Source of the DNA: DASZIT01 sp963709665
Lineage (GTDB): Bacteria; Actinomycetota; Acidimicrobiia; Acidimicrobiales; RAAP-2
Length of the DNA stretch: 64,000 bases
NCBI GenBank assembly: GCA_963709665.1
Contig: CAVPWU010000004.1
Location: 124,001 to 188,000, forward strand
Reading direction: 5' to 3'
Made by a program: the position numbers and the translations under genes. Position 1 is the first letter of the stretch, and each line of letters opens with the position of its first letter. Shown here piece after piece: positions 53,401-61,775 of this stretch. The notes below the pieces were generated by a model, which was not told where the DNA came from, ran no database searches, and worked only from the letters and a program-made list of their open reading frames with translations.

Positions 53401-56400
53401 CGGTACCTGGACCACGGTGGCCACCACCACCGACGAGTTCTACCAACGGATGTCCGAGATGACCTTTCCGGCGGTCACCGCCACCGGGGTCCGGATCCTG
53501 CCCCAGGCCACCGACTACAACGACTCCGCCGCCGGGCTCGAGCCGTGGTTCTGGGGCCCGTCGTGGACCAGTACCCCGGCCGTCTACTCGGTGGAGGCCT
53601 ACGGTCCCGGGAGCGCGCCGGCCGGCAACCTGGCCCCGGTGGTGTCGGGCGTCTCGCCGGCCACCGGTCCGCAGGCCGGGGGCACCTCGGTCACCGTGAC
53701 CGGCACCAACCTCACCGGGGCCACCGGGGTGTCGTTCGGCACCACCCCCGCCACCTCCTTCACCGTCACCTCCGCCACCACGCTGACGGCGGTGGCGCCG
53801 GCCGGCACCGGCACCGCCGACCTCACCGTGACCGGCGGCGGGGGGACCTCGGCCACCTCGTCGGCCGACCACTTCACCTACCTGGCCGCCCCCACCGTCG
53901 CCTCGGTGAGCCCCGCCGACGGGCCCACCGCCGGGGGATCGACGGTCACCGTGACCGGCACCAACCTCACCGGGGCCACCGGGGTGTCGTTCGGCACCAC
54001 CCCGGCCACCTCCTTCACCGTCACCTCCGCCACCGCGCTCACGGCGGTGGCGCCGGCCGGCACCGGCACCGCCGACGTCACGGTGACCACCCCCGGCGGC
54101 ACCTCGGCCACCTCGTCGGCCGACCGGTACGCCTGGGTGGGGGCACCCACCGTCACCTCGGTGAGCCCGTCGGAGGGGACCACGGCCGGAGGCACGGCGG
54201 TGACCGTGACCGGCACCAACCTGGTCGGCATCACCGGGGTGAGGTTCGGGGCCACCGCCGCCACCGGCGTCACGGTGGCCTCGTCCACCTCGCTGACCGC
54301 CACCGCCCCGGCCGGCACCGGCACGGTGGACGTCACCGTCACCGGGGTGGGCGGCACCTCGGCCGCCGTCTCGGCCGACCACTTCACCTACGTCACCTCC
54401 CCGGCGATCGCCTCGGTGAGCCCGGCGGCCGGCCCGCTGGCCGGCGGCACCCACGTCACCGTCACCGGCACCTCGTTGACCGGCGCCACCGCCGTGACCT
54501 TCGGCACCACGCCGGCCACCTCGTTCACCGTCGTCTCCGCCACCTCGCTGACCGCCACCGCACCGGCCGGCACCGGGACGGTGGACGTCACGGTCACCGC
54601 ACCGGGCGGCACCTCGGCCACCAGCTCGTCCGACCGGTTCACCTACGTGGCCGCCCCCACCGTCACCGGGGTGGCCGCCTCGGACGGTCCCGCCACCGGG
54701 GGCACCACCGTCACCGTCACCGGCTCCAACTTCACCGGCGTCACCGGGGTGTCGTTCGGCAGCCAGGCGGGGACCTCGGTGACGGTCACCTCCTCCACCT
54801 CCCTCACCGTCACCGCACCCGCCGGCGCCGGGGCGGTCGACGTCACCGTCGCCGCGGTGGGCGGCACCTCGGCCACCTCCCCGGCCGACGTCTTCACCTA
54901 CGTGCCGGCCCCGACGGTGGCCGCCGTCAGCCCGGCCAGCGGTCCGGCCACCGGGGGCACCACCGTCACCGTCACCGGCACCAACCTCACCGGGGCCTCG
55001 ACGGTGAAGTTCGGCGGGGTGGCGGCCACCACCGTCACCGTCACCGGCCCCACCTCGCTCACCGCCACCGCCCCGGCCGGCACCGGCACGGTGGACGTCA
55101 CCGTCACCACGGTGGGCGGAACCTCGTCCACCTCGTCGGCGGACCAGTTCGCCTACGTGCCGGCCCCCGCCGTCACCACCGTCAGCCCGGACGACGGGCC
55201 CCAGGCCGGCGGGACCCACGTCACCGTCACCGGCACCTCGTTGACCGGCGCCACCGCCGTGACCTTCGGCACCACGCCGGCCACCTCGTTCACCGTCGTC
55301 TCCGCCACCTCGCTGACCGCCACCGCCCCGGCCGGCACCGGGACGGTGGACGTCACGGTCACCGCACCGGGCGGCACCTCGGCCACCAGCTCGTCCGACC
55401 GGTTCACCTATGTGGCCGCCCCCACCGTCACCGGGGTGGCCGCCTCGGACGGTCCCGCCACCGGGGGCACCACCGTCACCGTCACCGGCACCAACTTCAC
55501 CGGCGTCACCGGGGTGTCGTTCGGCAGCCAGACCGGCACCTCGGTGACGGTCACCTCCTCCACCTCCCTCACCGTCACCGCACCCGCCGGCGCCGGGGCG
55601 GTCGACGTCACCGTCGCCGCGGTGGGCGGCACCTCGGCCACCTCCCCGGCCGACGTCTTCACCTACGTGCCGGCCCCGACGGTGGCCGCCGTCAGCCCGG
55701 CCAGCGGTCCGGCCACCGGCGGCACCACCGTCACCGTCACCGGCACCAACCTCACCGGGGCCTCGACGGTGAAGTTCGGCGGGGTGGCGGCCACCGCCGT
55801 CACCGTCACCGGCCCCACCTCGCTCACCGCCACCGCCCCGGCCGGTACCGGCACGGTGGACGTCACCGTCACCACGGTGGGCGGCACCTCGTCCACCTCG
55901 GCGGCGGACCAGTTCGCCTACGTGCCGGCCCCCGCCGTCACCGCCGTCAGCCCGGACGACGGGCCCCAGGCCGGCGGGACCACCGTCACCGTCACCGGGA
56001 CCCACCTCACCGGCGCCACCGCCGTGACCTTCGGCACCACGCCGGCCACCTCGTTCACCGTCGTCTCCGCCACCTCGCTGACCGCCACCGCACCGGCCGG
56101 CACCGGGACGGTGGACGTGACCGTCACCACGGTGGGCGGCACCTCGTCCACCTCGGCCGCCGACCAGTACACCGGCGTCGCCCCGCCGTCCGTCGGGCTG
56201 GTCAGCCCGTCGAGCGGGCCCATCGTCGGCGGCACCCGGGTGACGGTGACCGGAACCAACTTCGTCGGGGTCACCGGGGTCCGGTTCGGCACCCAGGCGG
56301 GCACCTCGGTGACGGTCACCTCCCCCACCTCCCTCACCGTCACCGCCCCGGCCGGCTCGGGGGTCATGGACCTCACCGTCAGCGCGGTGGGCGGCACCTC

Positions 56401-58225
56401 GGCCGTCTCGCCCCTCGACCACTACACCGGCACCACCGACCCCTCGGTGGCGGCCGTCGCACCCGCCGGCGGCCCGCCGGCCGGCGGCACCCTGGTGACG
56501 GTGTCCGGCGCCAACCTGACCGGCGCCTCCGCCGTGCTCTTCGGCTCGACCCCGGCGACCAGCTTCACCGTCGACTCCTCCACCCAGCTCACCGCCGTGG
56601 CTCCGGCCGGGACGGGCACCGTGGACGTGACGGTGACCGTGGCGGGGAGTACCTCCGCCACCTCCCCGGCCGACGGGTTCGTGTACGCCGCCCCGCCGAC
56701 GGTGACTGCCGTGAGCCCGTCGGCCGGGCCGGCCTCCGGCGGATCCACCGTCACCCTCACCGGCACCGGTCTGGACGGCGCCACCGCGGTGTCCTTCGGC
56801 GGGCGGGCCGCCACCGGGGTGGTGGTCGACTCCGCCAGCTCGGTGACCGCCACCGCCCCTCCGGGGACCGGCACCGTGGACGTCACCGTCACCGCCCTGG
56901 GCGGCACCAGCGCCACGTCGTCCGCCGACCTGTTCACCTACGTGGCCGCCCCCACCGTCACCTCGCTGTCGACGGCGAGCGGCCCGACCACCGGTGGGAT
57001 CTTCGTGACGGTGACCGGCACCGGCCTCACCGGGGCCACCGGGGTCCGGTTCGGTTCCACGGCCGCCACCTTCGCGGTGGACTCCGACTCCGCCATCCTC
57101 GCCATGGTCCCGGCCGGCACCGGGGTCCAGGATGTGACGGTCACCACGGTGGGCGGCACGTCGGCGACCACGTCCGCCGACCGGTTCACCTACCTCGCCC
57201 GCCCGGTCGTCACCGGCGTCTCGCCCTCCTCGGGGGCCTCGGCGGGTGGCACCACCGTCACCCTGTCGGGCAGCGGCCTGGGTGGAGCCACCGCCGTGGA
57301 CTTCGGCGGCGTCCCGGCCGCCTCGATGACCGCCGTCTCGGCCACCTCGGTCCGGGCGGTCACCCCGTCGGGCACCGGGACGGTGCCGGTGACCGTGACC
57401 ACCGCCGGGGGGACCAGCGACACCGGAGGGGCCGCCTCCTTCACCTACGACCCCCCGGCCGAGGTGACGGCACCGGCCGCCACCCCACCCGGCTACTGGG
57501 AGGTGGCCTCCGACGGGGGGATCTTCTCCTTCGGCAGCGCCCAGTTCTACGGGTCGACCGGCTCCCTCCATCTCAACAAGCCGATCGTGGGGATGACCGC
57601 CACCCCCGACGCCAAGGGCTACTGGGAGGTCGCCTCCGACGGCGGCATCTTCGCCTTCGGGGACGCCGGCTTCTACGGGTCGACCGGCTCCCTCCATCTC
57701 AACAGGCCGATCGTGGGGATGGCCGCCACCCCCGACGGCCAGGGCTACTGGCTGGTGGCCTCCGACGGCGGCATCTTCGCCTTCGGGGACGCCGGCTTCT
57801 ACGGGTCGACCGGCTCCCTCCATCTCAACAGGCCGATCGTGGGGATGGCCGCCACCCCCGACGGCCAGGGCTACTGGCTGGTGGCCTCCGACGGCGGCAT
57901 CTTCGCCTTCGGGGCCGCCGCCTTCCACGGGTCGGCGGCGGGCAGCGTCTCGGCGCCCATCGTGGCCATGGCCGCCAGCGGCGACGGCCAGGGCTACTGG
58001 ATGGTCGGCTCGGACGGCGCCGTCTACCCGTTCGGCAGTGCGGCCGACGACGGCCAGGCCAAGGGCGCCACCACGGCTCCGGTGGTGGGGGTCGTCACCA
58101 CCCCGGACGGCGGCGGGTACTGGGAGGTGGCGTCCGACGGCGGGATCTTCACCTGTGGCGACGCCCCGTTCCTCGGGTCGATGGGGGGCCAGCCCCTCAA
58201 CCGCCCGATCGTGGGCATGGCCTGA
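50423..58225 (+). CDS. 2,600-residue secreted multidomain protein: propeller, glycosidase, discoidin-like, 15 TIG and 6 C-terminal repeats
   Basis: After a signal peptide (cut near residue 47), residues 60-330 look like a beta-propeller. Residues 470-800 form a GH-A (GH5/GH39-like) barrel with acid/base Glu610 in EAWNEPNN and a likely nucleophile Glu716 in DTEQGWW. Residues 890-1060 resemble a discoidin/CBM32 domain (DYGGWRAAPTD, VDRVVVST, GLRTYQVQAD). Fifteen 85-residue IPT/TIG repeats span 1070-2343. The last 245 residues are six 42-residue GYWEVASDGGIF repeats. There is no membrane helix or LPXTG at the end, so it is probably released or held non-covalently. It likely binds and trims extracellular polysaccharide. 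Confidence 0.85.
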   Translation: MGQGAIEGNHRSAGGVRRWSVILAALVVLLATTGASLITGARPAAAASSGPSTTPPTMVCGVANPASMVYNGSGPTNPVTTLVSGITPWSFTESNNQLYELDNGTKVNVYSLTGTLVSSITLPFNMGNSNQDMVVGPDGSLYLYGPGPVLYKLSSTGSVLWQYPLSIAPNGLFAWHDASGNFAVGVILRGQATGPLINAAGALDGTEPVPGTAVSDLVTPEAGGGFDVTDGDYVYEYNSSGVKTFTFGNATAAGSSDTPGAPFAFYQGGGAVQIGSTVYVADSGDPNQGHGIEAFSTQGYLQGVASDSTVNVGGPSPLELVGTTLYYIDGSSLASITEANLAALVAESAAPAQDGFGDTLGIGAGIVTPVTAGYFAPGTTPTVNATFDPWWETLSSHLSLSYQVMSSTQITGNSWPAATTVGVSTGSTGSSGITLPLAIPAADTGPGVYEVNADLVDTSTQTTIGSTCLTYSVGASGDTLNFSSLAAGEDYGGPAPVRAVQEAAAFGTGLAREGLDWGTLLPNCNSGAVTVAACGPSSLTFSSYDPATEQAAAEAKTLGVKFEVLVATGGPVDTAVVNFGNGLWQQDIQAIAAHFASSAPDLTYLEAWNEPNNTWGSATTYVTQILAPFDAGVKAADAADGHTDLVIGGTVCGMEMSYWNTFAAAGGFSDLDVVATHPYTGYDDSYEEDNVPPLLSALVGLMAANGAGTKPLWDTEQGWWSNTYETYYDAGNWAARAWMWNKSVGMTTWNYFLTEGAFSSPDVSYSLIQAAAGINYVKPDGIALMTVSSLLGSRPYLGMVATGIPHAYAMLFGPAPGTTTDVLAAWTDDLTVAADATLSAGTGPVAVPTTGVLGQAGSLTLAAGTQTPLTLTGAPTYLTVPQGDTVALAPAESFGSDLALASGVTATATSSVSGNAPSEAIRSLTTNGVTGPDATTDTGADYGGWRAAPTDTSPSLTVAFPSAQSVDRVVVSTATLGSTMPGLRTYQVQADEGGTWTTVATTTDEFYQRMSEMTFPAVTATGVRILPQATDYNDSAAGLEPWFWGPSWTSTPAVYSVEAYGPGSAPAGNLAPVVSGVSPATGPQAGGTSVTVTGTNLTGATGVSFGTTPATSFTVTSATTLTAVAPAGTGTADLTVTGGGGTSATSSADHFTYLAAPTVASVSPADGPTAGGSTVTVTGTNLTGATGVSFGTTPATSFTVTSATALTAVAPAGTGTADVTVTTPGGTSATSSADRYAWVGAPTVTSVSPSEGTTAGGTAVTVTGTNLVGITGVRFGATAATGVTVASSTSLTATAPAGTGTVDVTVTGVGGTSAAVSADHFTYVTSPAIASVSPAAGPLAGGTHVTVTGTSLTGATAVTFGTTPATSFTVVSATSLTATAPAGTGTVDVTVTAPGGTSATSSSDRFTYVAAPTVTGVAASDGPATGGTTVTVTGSNFTGVTGVSFGSQAGTSVTVTSSTSLTVTAPAGAGAVDVTVAAVGGTSATSPADVFTYVPAPTVAAVSPASGPATGGTTVTVTGTNLTGASTVKFGGVAATTVTVTGPTSLTATAPAGTGTVDVTVTTVGGTSSTSSADQFAYVPAPAVTTVSPDDGPQAGGTHVTVTGTSLTGATAVTFGTTPATSFTVVSATSLTATAPAGTGTVDVTVTAPGGTSATSSSDRFTYVAAPTVTGVAASDGPATGGTTVTVTGTNFTGVTGVSFGSQTGTSVTVTSSTSLTVTAPAGAGAVDVTVAAVGGTSATSPADVFTYVPAPTVAAVSPASGPATGGTTVTVTGTNLTGASTVKFGGVAATAVTVTGPTSLTATAPAGTGTVDVTVTTVGGTSSTSAADQFAYVPAPAVTAVSPDDGPQAGGTTVTVTGTHLTGATAVTFGTTPATSFTVVSATSLTATAPAGTGTVDVTVTTVGGTSSTSAADQYTGVAPPSVGLVSPSSGPIVGGTRVTVTGTNFVGVTGVRFGTQAGTSVTVTSPTSLTVTAPAGSGVMDLTVSAVGGTSAVSPLDHYTGTTDPSVAAVAPAGGPPAGGTLVTVSGANLTGASAVLFGSTPATSFTVDSSTQLTAVAPAGTGTVDVTVTVAGSTSATSPADGFVYAAPPTVTAVSPSAGPASGGSTVTLTGTGLDGATAVSFGGRAATGVVVDSASSVTATAPPGTGTVDVTVTALGGTSATSSADLFTYVAAPTVTSLSTASGPTTGGIFVTVTGTGLTGATGVRFGSTAATFAVDSDSAILAMVPAGTGVQDVTVTTVGGTSATTSADRFTYLARPVVTGVSPSSGASAGGTTVTLSGSGLGGATAVDFGGVPAASMTAVSATSVRAVTPSGTGTVPVTVTTAGGTSDTGGAASFTYDPPAEVTAPAATPPGYWEVASDGGIFSFGSAQFYGSTGSLHLNKPIVGMTATPDAKGYWEVASDGGIFAFGDAGFYGSTGSLHLNRPIVGMAATPDGQGYWLVASDGGIFAFGDAGFYGSTGSLHLNRPIVGMAATPDGQGYWLVASDGGIFAFGAAAFHGSAAGSVSAPIVAMAASGDGQGYWMVGSDGAVYPFGSAADDGQAKGATTAPVVGVVTTPDGGGYWEVASDGGIFTCGDAPFLGSMGGQPLNRPIVGMA
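53633..57452 (+). repeat. fifteen tandem 255-bp TIG repeats
   Basis: Fifteen in-frame units of about 255 bp encode IPT/TIG domains, each starting with xPxVxxVSPxxGPxxGGT and ending FTYV. Repeats 4-10 are most alike in DNA; the outer repeats are diverged. Confidence 0.9.
54449..55978 (+). repeat. 765-bp higher-order tandem duplication inside the TIG array
   Basis: TIG repeats 4-6 and 7-9 are near-identical as a block, with a period of 765 bp. The segment ACCCACGTCACCGTCACC recurs at 54449 and 55214. Repeat 10 resembles the start of a third copy. Confidence 0.85.
57491..58222 (+). repeat. six C-terminal 126-bp repeats of the giant protein
   Basis: Repeats 2 and 3 are identical over most of their 126 bp (about 57657 and 57783), so they were recently copied. 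Repeats 4 and 5 are divergent. Confidence 0.88.
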
Positions 58226-58242
58226 CCTTCCCCTGGGTATCA

Positions 58243-58270
58243 CCCTCCGTCGTAGCGTGACGGCGGAGGG
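58243..58270 (+). terminator. terminator hairpin of the giant gene
   Basis: A 10-bp stem CCCTCCGTCG / CGGCGGAGGG with one G-T pair and an 8-nt loop begins 18 nt after the stop codon. It has no T-tract. Confidence 0.55.
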
Positions 58271-58407
58271 CGGTAACCTCCCGGACGCTTCCCCCGGGCG
58301 ACCGGTGGCGCCGTTCACCGGATCGACACGTGGGCGCGGCTGCGGCGTGGCAGGCTATCGGCCTGCCTGGCGGACCCACCGATCGTGCAGCGAGGGAAAG
58401 ACGCAAC

Positions 58408-59958
58408 GTGACAGCAGGACAGGTACTCGGCTCACTGTGGCGGCGGAAGCTGATCATCCTGGCTGCCCTGGTGGTCACGGTGGCCGCCGCCGGCGCCTAC
58501 GCCGCCGTCCGGCCCGCCACCTTCGCCTCCACCGCGGTGGTCACCCCGTCGTCGTCGGCCGGCCAGGCCTCCACCACCACCTCCACGGTGGCGTCCCCGT
58601 CCGCCCCGAGCCCGAAGGAGGTGGCGGCGGTGGCCGCCGCCGCCAGGGTGAGCCCGTCGGTGGTGGCCACCTGCCTCTCCACCGGGGTGGACGCCACCAC
58701 CGGCAACCTCACTTTCACCTGCTCCACCTCCGACGCCGCCCAGGCCCAGGCGGTGGCCAACGCGGCGGCCACCGTCTACGTGGCCACCTCCACCGCCGCC
58801 ACCCAGGCCCAGGTCACCTCGCTCCAGAACGAGCTGAACCTCATCGAGAACCAGCTCCAGGCGCTCCAGCTCCAGCTGGCCAAGTCGCCGGGCAGCGCCG
58901 CCATCCAGGCCCAGATCACCGCCACCTCCCAGGAGTACGCCACCGTCAGCTCCCAGCTCGACGCCCTCACCGCGGTGACCCCCGCCACCGTCTCCCAGAC
59001 CGCCGGCAAGGCCAGCGACACCGCCTCCTCCAAGAGCAAGGTCCTGGTGATCGCCGGGCTCATCGGGCTGGTGGCCGGGTGCGGCATCGCCCTGATCGTC
59101 GACCTCACCGACACCCGGATCCGGGGTACCCGGGACCTCGAGGAGCTCCTCGGGGCGCCGGTCCTGGCCGAGCTGCCGACCGACAAGGGTCAGGCCAAGC
59201 GCCCGCGCCCCCTCCCGGTGGGTGACGGGGACCGGACCTCGTTCACCGAGGCGGTCCGGGAGCTGCGCACCTCCCTCCAGGTCCTGGTGGACCGGCACGC
59301 CTGCCCGGTCCTGGTGGTCACCAGCCCGGAGCCCGAGGACGGCAAGTCGTTCATCACCGGGAACCTGGCCGCCTCCTGGGCGCTCAGCGGCAAGCGGACG
59401 GCGGTGGTCTCGGGTGACATGCGCCGTCCCAAGATCGACGTCCTCCTGGGCGTGACCCCGGGCCGCGACGGCATGGCCAACCTGCTCGCCCCCCGGAGGC
59501 GGGAGGAGCGCAGCGGCGACACCCCCGGCGACACGCCGATCGGTCCGCCCGCCCCGGCCGGGCCCTCCCGGATCGAGGTCCAGAACCTGCTCTGCTCCAC
59601 CTCCGTCCAGGACCTGGTGCTGCTGCCGGCCGGCACCACCCAGCGCGACCCGGCCGACCTGCTGGCCGGGGCCTCGGTGAAGGCGGTCCTCGACCACCTG
59701 CGGACCCTGGTCGACGTGGTCATCGTGGACACCCCGGCCGCCCTGGCGGTGACCGACTCCTCCATCCTGGGGGCGCTGGCCGACGGGGTGCTGGTGGTGG
59801 CGTCGGCCGGCAAGACCACCCGGGCGCTCCTCGACCAGACCTCCCGCCGCCTCCAGTCGCCCAGCACCAACGTGCTGGGGAGCGTCCTCAACCGCTCCAC
59901 CACGGTGGTCAACGGCGCCTACGGCTCCTACTACGAGATCGCCGAGCGCAAGCCCTGA
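58408..59958 (+). CDS. Wzz-type chain-length regulator fused to a BY-kinase domain
   Basis: The 516-residue protein has an N-terminal helix (RKLIILAALVVTVAAAGAY), an extracellular coiled-coil region (NELNLIENQLQALQLQLAK), a second helix (LVIAGLIGLVAGCGIALIV) and a cytoplasmic kinase-like P-loop domain. The Walker A region PEPEDGKS and the following GDMRRP are degenerate relative to bacterial tyrosine kinases, while VVIVDTPA (Walker B) is normal. The C-terminal Tyr cluster AYGSYYE is short. Such proteins control the length and export of extracellular polysaccharide. GTG 58408 is preceded by GAGGGAAAG. It converges with the glycosyltransferase operon. Confidence 0.88.
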   Translation: MTAGQVLGSLWRRKLIILAALVVTVAAAGAYAAVRPATFASTAVVTPSSSAGQASTTTSTVASPSAPSPKEVAAVAAAARVSPSVVATCLSTGVDATTGNLTFTCSTSDAAQAQAVANAAATVYVATSTAATQAQVTSLQNELNLIENQLQALQLQLAKSPGSAAIQAQITATSQEYATVSSQLDALTAVTPATVSQTAGKASDTASSKSKVLVIAGLIGLVAGCGIALIVDLTDTRIRGTRDLEELLGAPVLAELPTDKGQAKRPRPLPVGDGDRTSFTEAVRELRTSLQVLVDRHACPVLVVTSPEPEDGKSFITGNLAASWALSGKRTAVVSGDMRRPKIDVLLGVTPGRDGMANLLAPRRREERSGDTPGDTPIGPPAPAGPSRIEVQNLLCSTSVQDLVLLPAGTTQRDPADLLAGASVKAVLDHLRTLVDVVIVDTPAALAVTDSSILGALADGVLVVASAGKTTRALLDQTSRRLQSPSTNVLGSVLNRSTTVVNGAYGSYYEIAERKP

Positions 59959-59967
59959 CCGAGCCGG

Positions 59968-60618
59968 TCACGACGGGGGCGCCACCGCCCGGCGACGTCC
60001 CCACCACCGCCCGGCCCGGGCCAACGCCCCGTCGGTGAGCAGCACGACCCCGGCCCCGAAGGCCAGCCCGGCCAGGGCGTCGGTCGGGTAGTGGGAGCCG
60101 GTGGCCACCATCGCCACCGCCATCAGCCCGGCATAGGCCGCCGCCACCACCGCCACCCACGGCCGCAGACGCCGCGGGGCGGCCAGGAAGGCGGCGGTGG
60201 CCACGGCCGCCGCCCCCACGGTCGAGCCGGACGGGTAGGAGAGGGAGCCCCCCAGGGTCCGGCCCACCGCCGGCTTCACCACCAGCTCGGAGAGGACCAG
60301 AGCCACGAGTGGGCCGACCAGGCAGGCGAGGGCCCGCCACCGGTTGCGACCCACCGTGACCAGGAAGAGGGCGGTCGCCGCCACCGCCACCGCCGGGGCC
60401 CGGAGCCGGGCCATCCACGTGTAGAGCGGGGTGGTGGTCCCCGATGGCACCACGTGCCAGACCAGGTGGTCGAGAGCGTCGGGGGCCGGCCAGGCCCGGA
60501 GCACCGCCCCGCCCACCAGCACCACCCCCACCAGCCCGGCGCCGACCACCAGCTCGGCCTGCGGACCGTCCCGGAACCGCCGCCCTCCCGCACCGTCGCC
60601 GGCCGGTCCCGGGGTCAC
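59968..60618 (-). CDS. PAP2-like membrane protein with altered catalytic motifs
   Basis: The 216-residue protein has about six membrane helices and PAP2 order: KPAVGR (motif 1-like), YPSGSTVGA where PSGH is expected, and TGSHYPTDALAG for motif 3. Motif 3 keeps the final His and Asp, but the preceding SR is absent. Loss of the PSGH His suggests weak or absent phosphatase activity, or a different mechanism. GTG 60618 overlaps the upstream glycosyltransferase stop (GTGA), so it is the last gene of the polysaccharide operon. It could act on a polyprenyl carrier or serve a structural role. The PAP2 protein at 15 kb has intact motifs. Confidence 0.78.
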   Translation of the reverse strand: MTPGPAGDGAGGRRFRDGPQAELVVGAGLVGVVLVGGAVLRAWPAPDALDHLVWHVVPSGTTTPLYTWMARLRAPAVAVAATALFLVTVGRNRWRALACLVGPLVALVLSELVVKPAVGRTLGGSLSYPSGSTVGAAAVATAAFLAAPRRLRPWVAVVAAAYAGLMAVAMVATGSHYPTDALAGLAFGAGVVLLTDGALARAGRWWGRRRAVAPPS

Positions 60619-61775
60619 CCGGCCCGACGTCCCGCCTCCCGGGCCACCGAGCGGAGCACCTCCGCCATGGCCGCCACCCGCTCCCCCCAGTCGGGGACGT
60701 CCACCGTGGGGGGGCGGGCCCCGGCGGGGAGCCGGGGCCCCTCCAGGGCCATGGCCACCGCCCCCGCCAAGGCCACCGGGGCCGCCACCGTGACGCCGGG
60801 GGCGTCGGCCAGCCGGTAGCCGGGCACCGGGGTGGTCACCACCGGTCGCCCCACCGCCAGGTACTCGTAGGCCTTGATGGGATCGAGGCTCTCGGTGAAC
60901 GGGGTCACGGCGTGGGGGATGACCAGGACGTCGGCGTGCTGCAGGTAGGCGGGGACCTCCCGGTGGCCCACCGGCCCGGTCAGCACCACGTTGCCCTCCT
61001 CCCGGAGCCGGTCGGTGGCCGCCTCCCCCAGGAGGTTCGGCCCCACCAGCACCAGGTGGGCGCCGTCGGGGAGGGCCCGGGCCACCGCCACGCAGAGGTC
61101 GACGTCGATCCGGTCGTGGTGGAGGGTGCCCACGTAGACGGCGCTGGGCCCGTCGGGCAGGTCGGGCGGGCGCCCGGTCGGGGCGCGGTAGTGGGCGACG
61201 TCCACGGCGTTGGGGATCAGCTGCACCGGGCGGGTCGCCCCCTTGGAGGCGGCCAGCCCCTCCGAGCAGACCACCACCTCGGCGCACCGGGACAGCAGCA
61301 GCCCCTCGTCGGCCTCCAGCCGGGCCCGCACCCGCGGCGCCCGGTCGGCCCGCAGCCAGTCGTCGGTGATGTCGTAGAGGGAGGGCCACCCGGTCCGTCG
61401 CAGCACGGCCGCCGCCGCCGGGTCGTTGATCCACAGCACCGGGTCGGTCACCCCCAGCTGCCGGGCCGAACCGACCACGGCGTCGACCAGCCACCGGTCG
61501 GCCAGTGGCCCCACCGCACGGGGCAGCCACTTGGTCGGCTCCAGCGCCCACAGCCGCCCGGGGGCGACCCCCCCGACGCCGTCGATCCGCCGGAGCCCCG
61601 CCCCCCGCCGGGGGCGGCCCCCCGACCGGGCCACGTGGACCGGGTCGACCGGCGGCTCCACGAACAGCACCCGGAGGGTGGGGTCGGAGGCCAGCAGGCC
61701 GGCCACCAGGTACTGGTTCCGCCGCCACACCGAGTCCCACCCCTCGAGGGAGCACACCACCACGTCGTGGATCAC
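60615..61775 (-). CDS. glycosyltransferase, family 4-like
   Basis: The 386-residue GT-B protein begins VVVCSLEGWDSVWRRNQYLV and has the C-terminal domain features LIPNAVDVAHYRAP, SAVYVGTLHHDRIDVDLC and SLDPIKAYEYLAVGRPVV, where E-x7-E donor-sugar binding is usual. It should add a sugar from a nucleotide donor to a lipid-linked acceptor at the inner face of the membrane. Similar proteins are often annotated as teichuronic-acid or exopolysaccharide glycosyltransferases. It is linked by GTGA overlaps to the genes on both sides. Donor and acceptor are unknown. Confidence 0.88.
   Translation of the reverse strand: MIHDVVVCSLEGWDSVWRRNQYLVAGLLASDPTLRVLFVEPPVDPVHVARSGGRPRRGAGLRRIDGVGGVAPGRLWALEPTKWLPRAVGPLADRWLVDAVVGSARQLGVTDPVLWINDPAAAAVLRRTGWPSLYDITDDWLRADRAPRVRARLEADEGLLLSRCAEVVVCSEGLAASKGATRPVQLIPNAVDVAHYRAPTGRPPDLPDGPSAVYVGTLHHDRIDVDLCVAVARALPDGAHLVLVGPNLLGEAATDRLREEGNVVLTGPVGHREVPAYLQHADVLVIPHAVTPFTESLDPIKAYEYLAVGRPVVTTPVPGYRLADAPGVTVAAPVALAGAVAMALEGPRLPAGARPPTVDVPDWGERVAAMAEVLRSVAREAGRRAG

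Noticed and set aside
53633..57452. Regular repeats resembling a CRISPR array
   Set aside because: The 255-bp units are continuous coding sequence for TIG domains, with no short repeats alternating with unique spacers and no cas genes.
51368..58318. A 2,316-codon open frame on the minus strand opposite the giant protein
   Set aside because: It is a shadow of strong codon bias in a repetitive GC-rich gene. Its translation is Gly/Arg/His-rich low complexity without domains or a ribosome-binding site.
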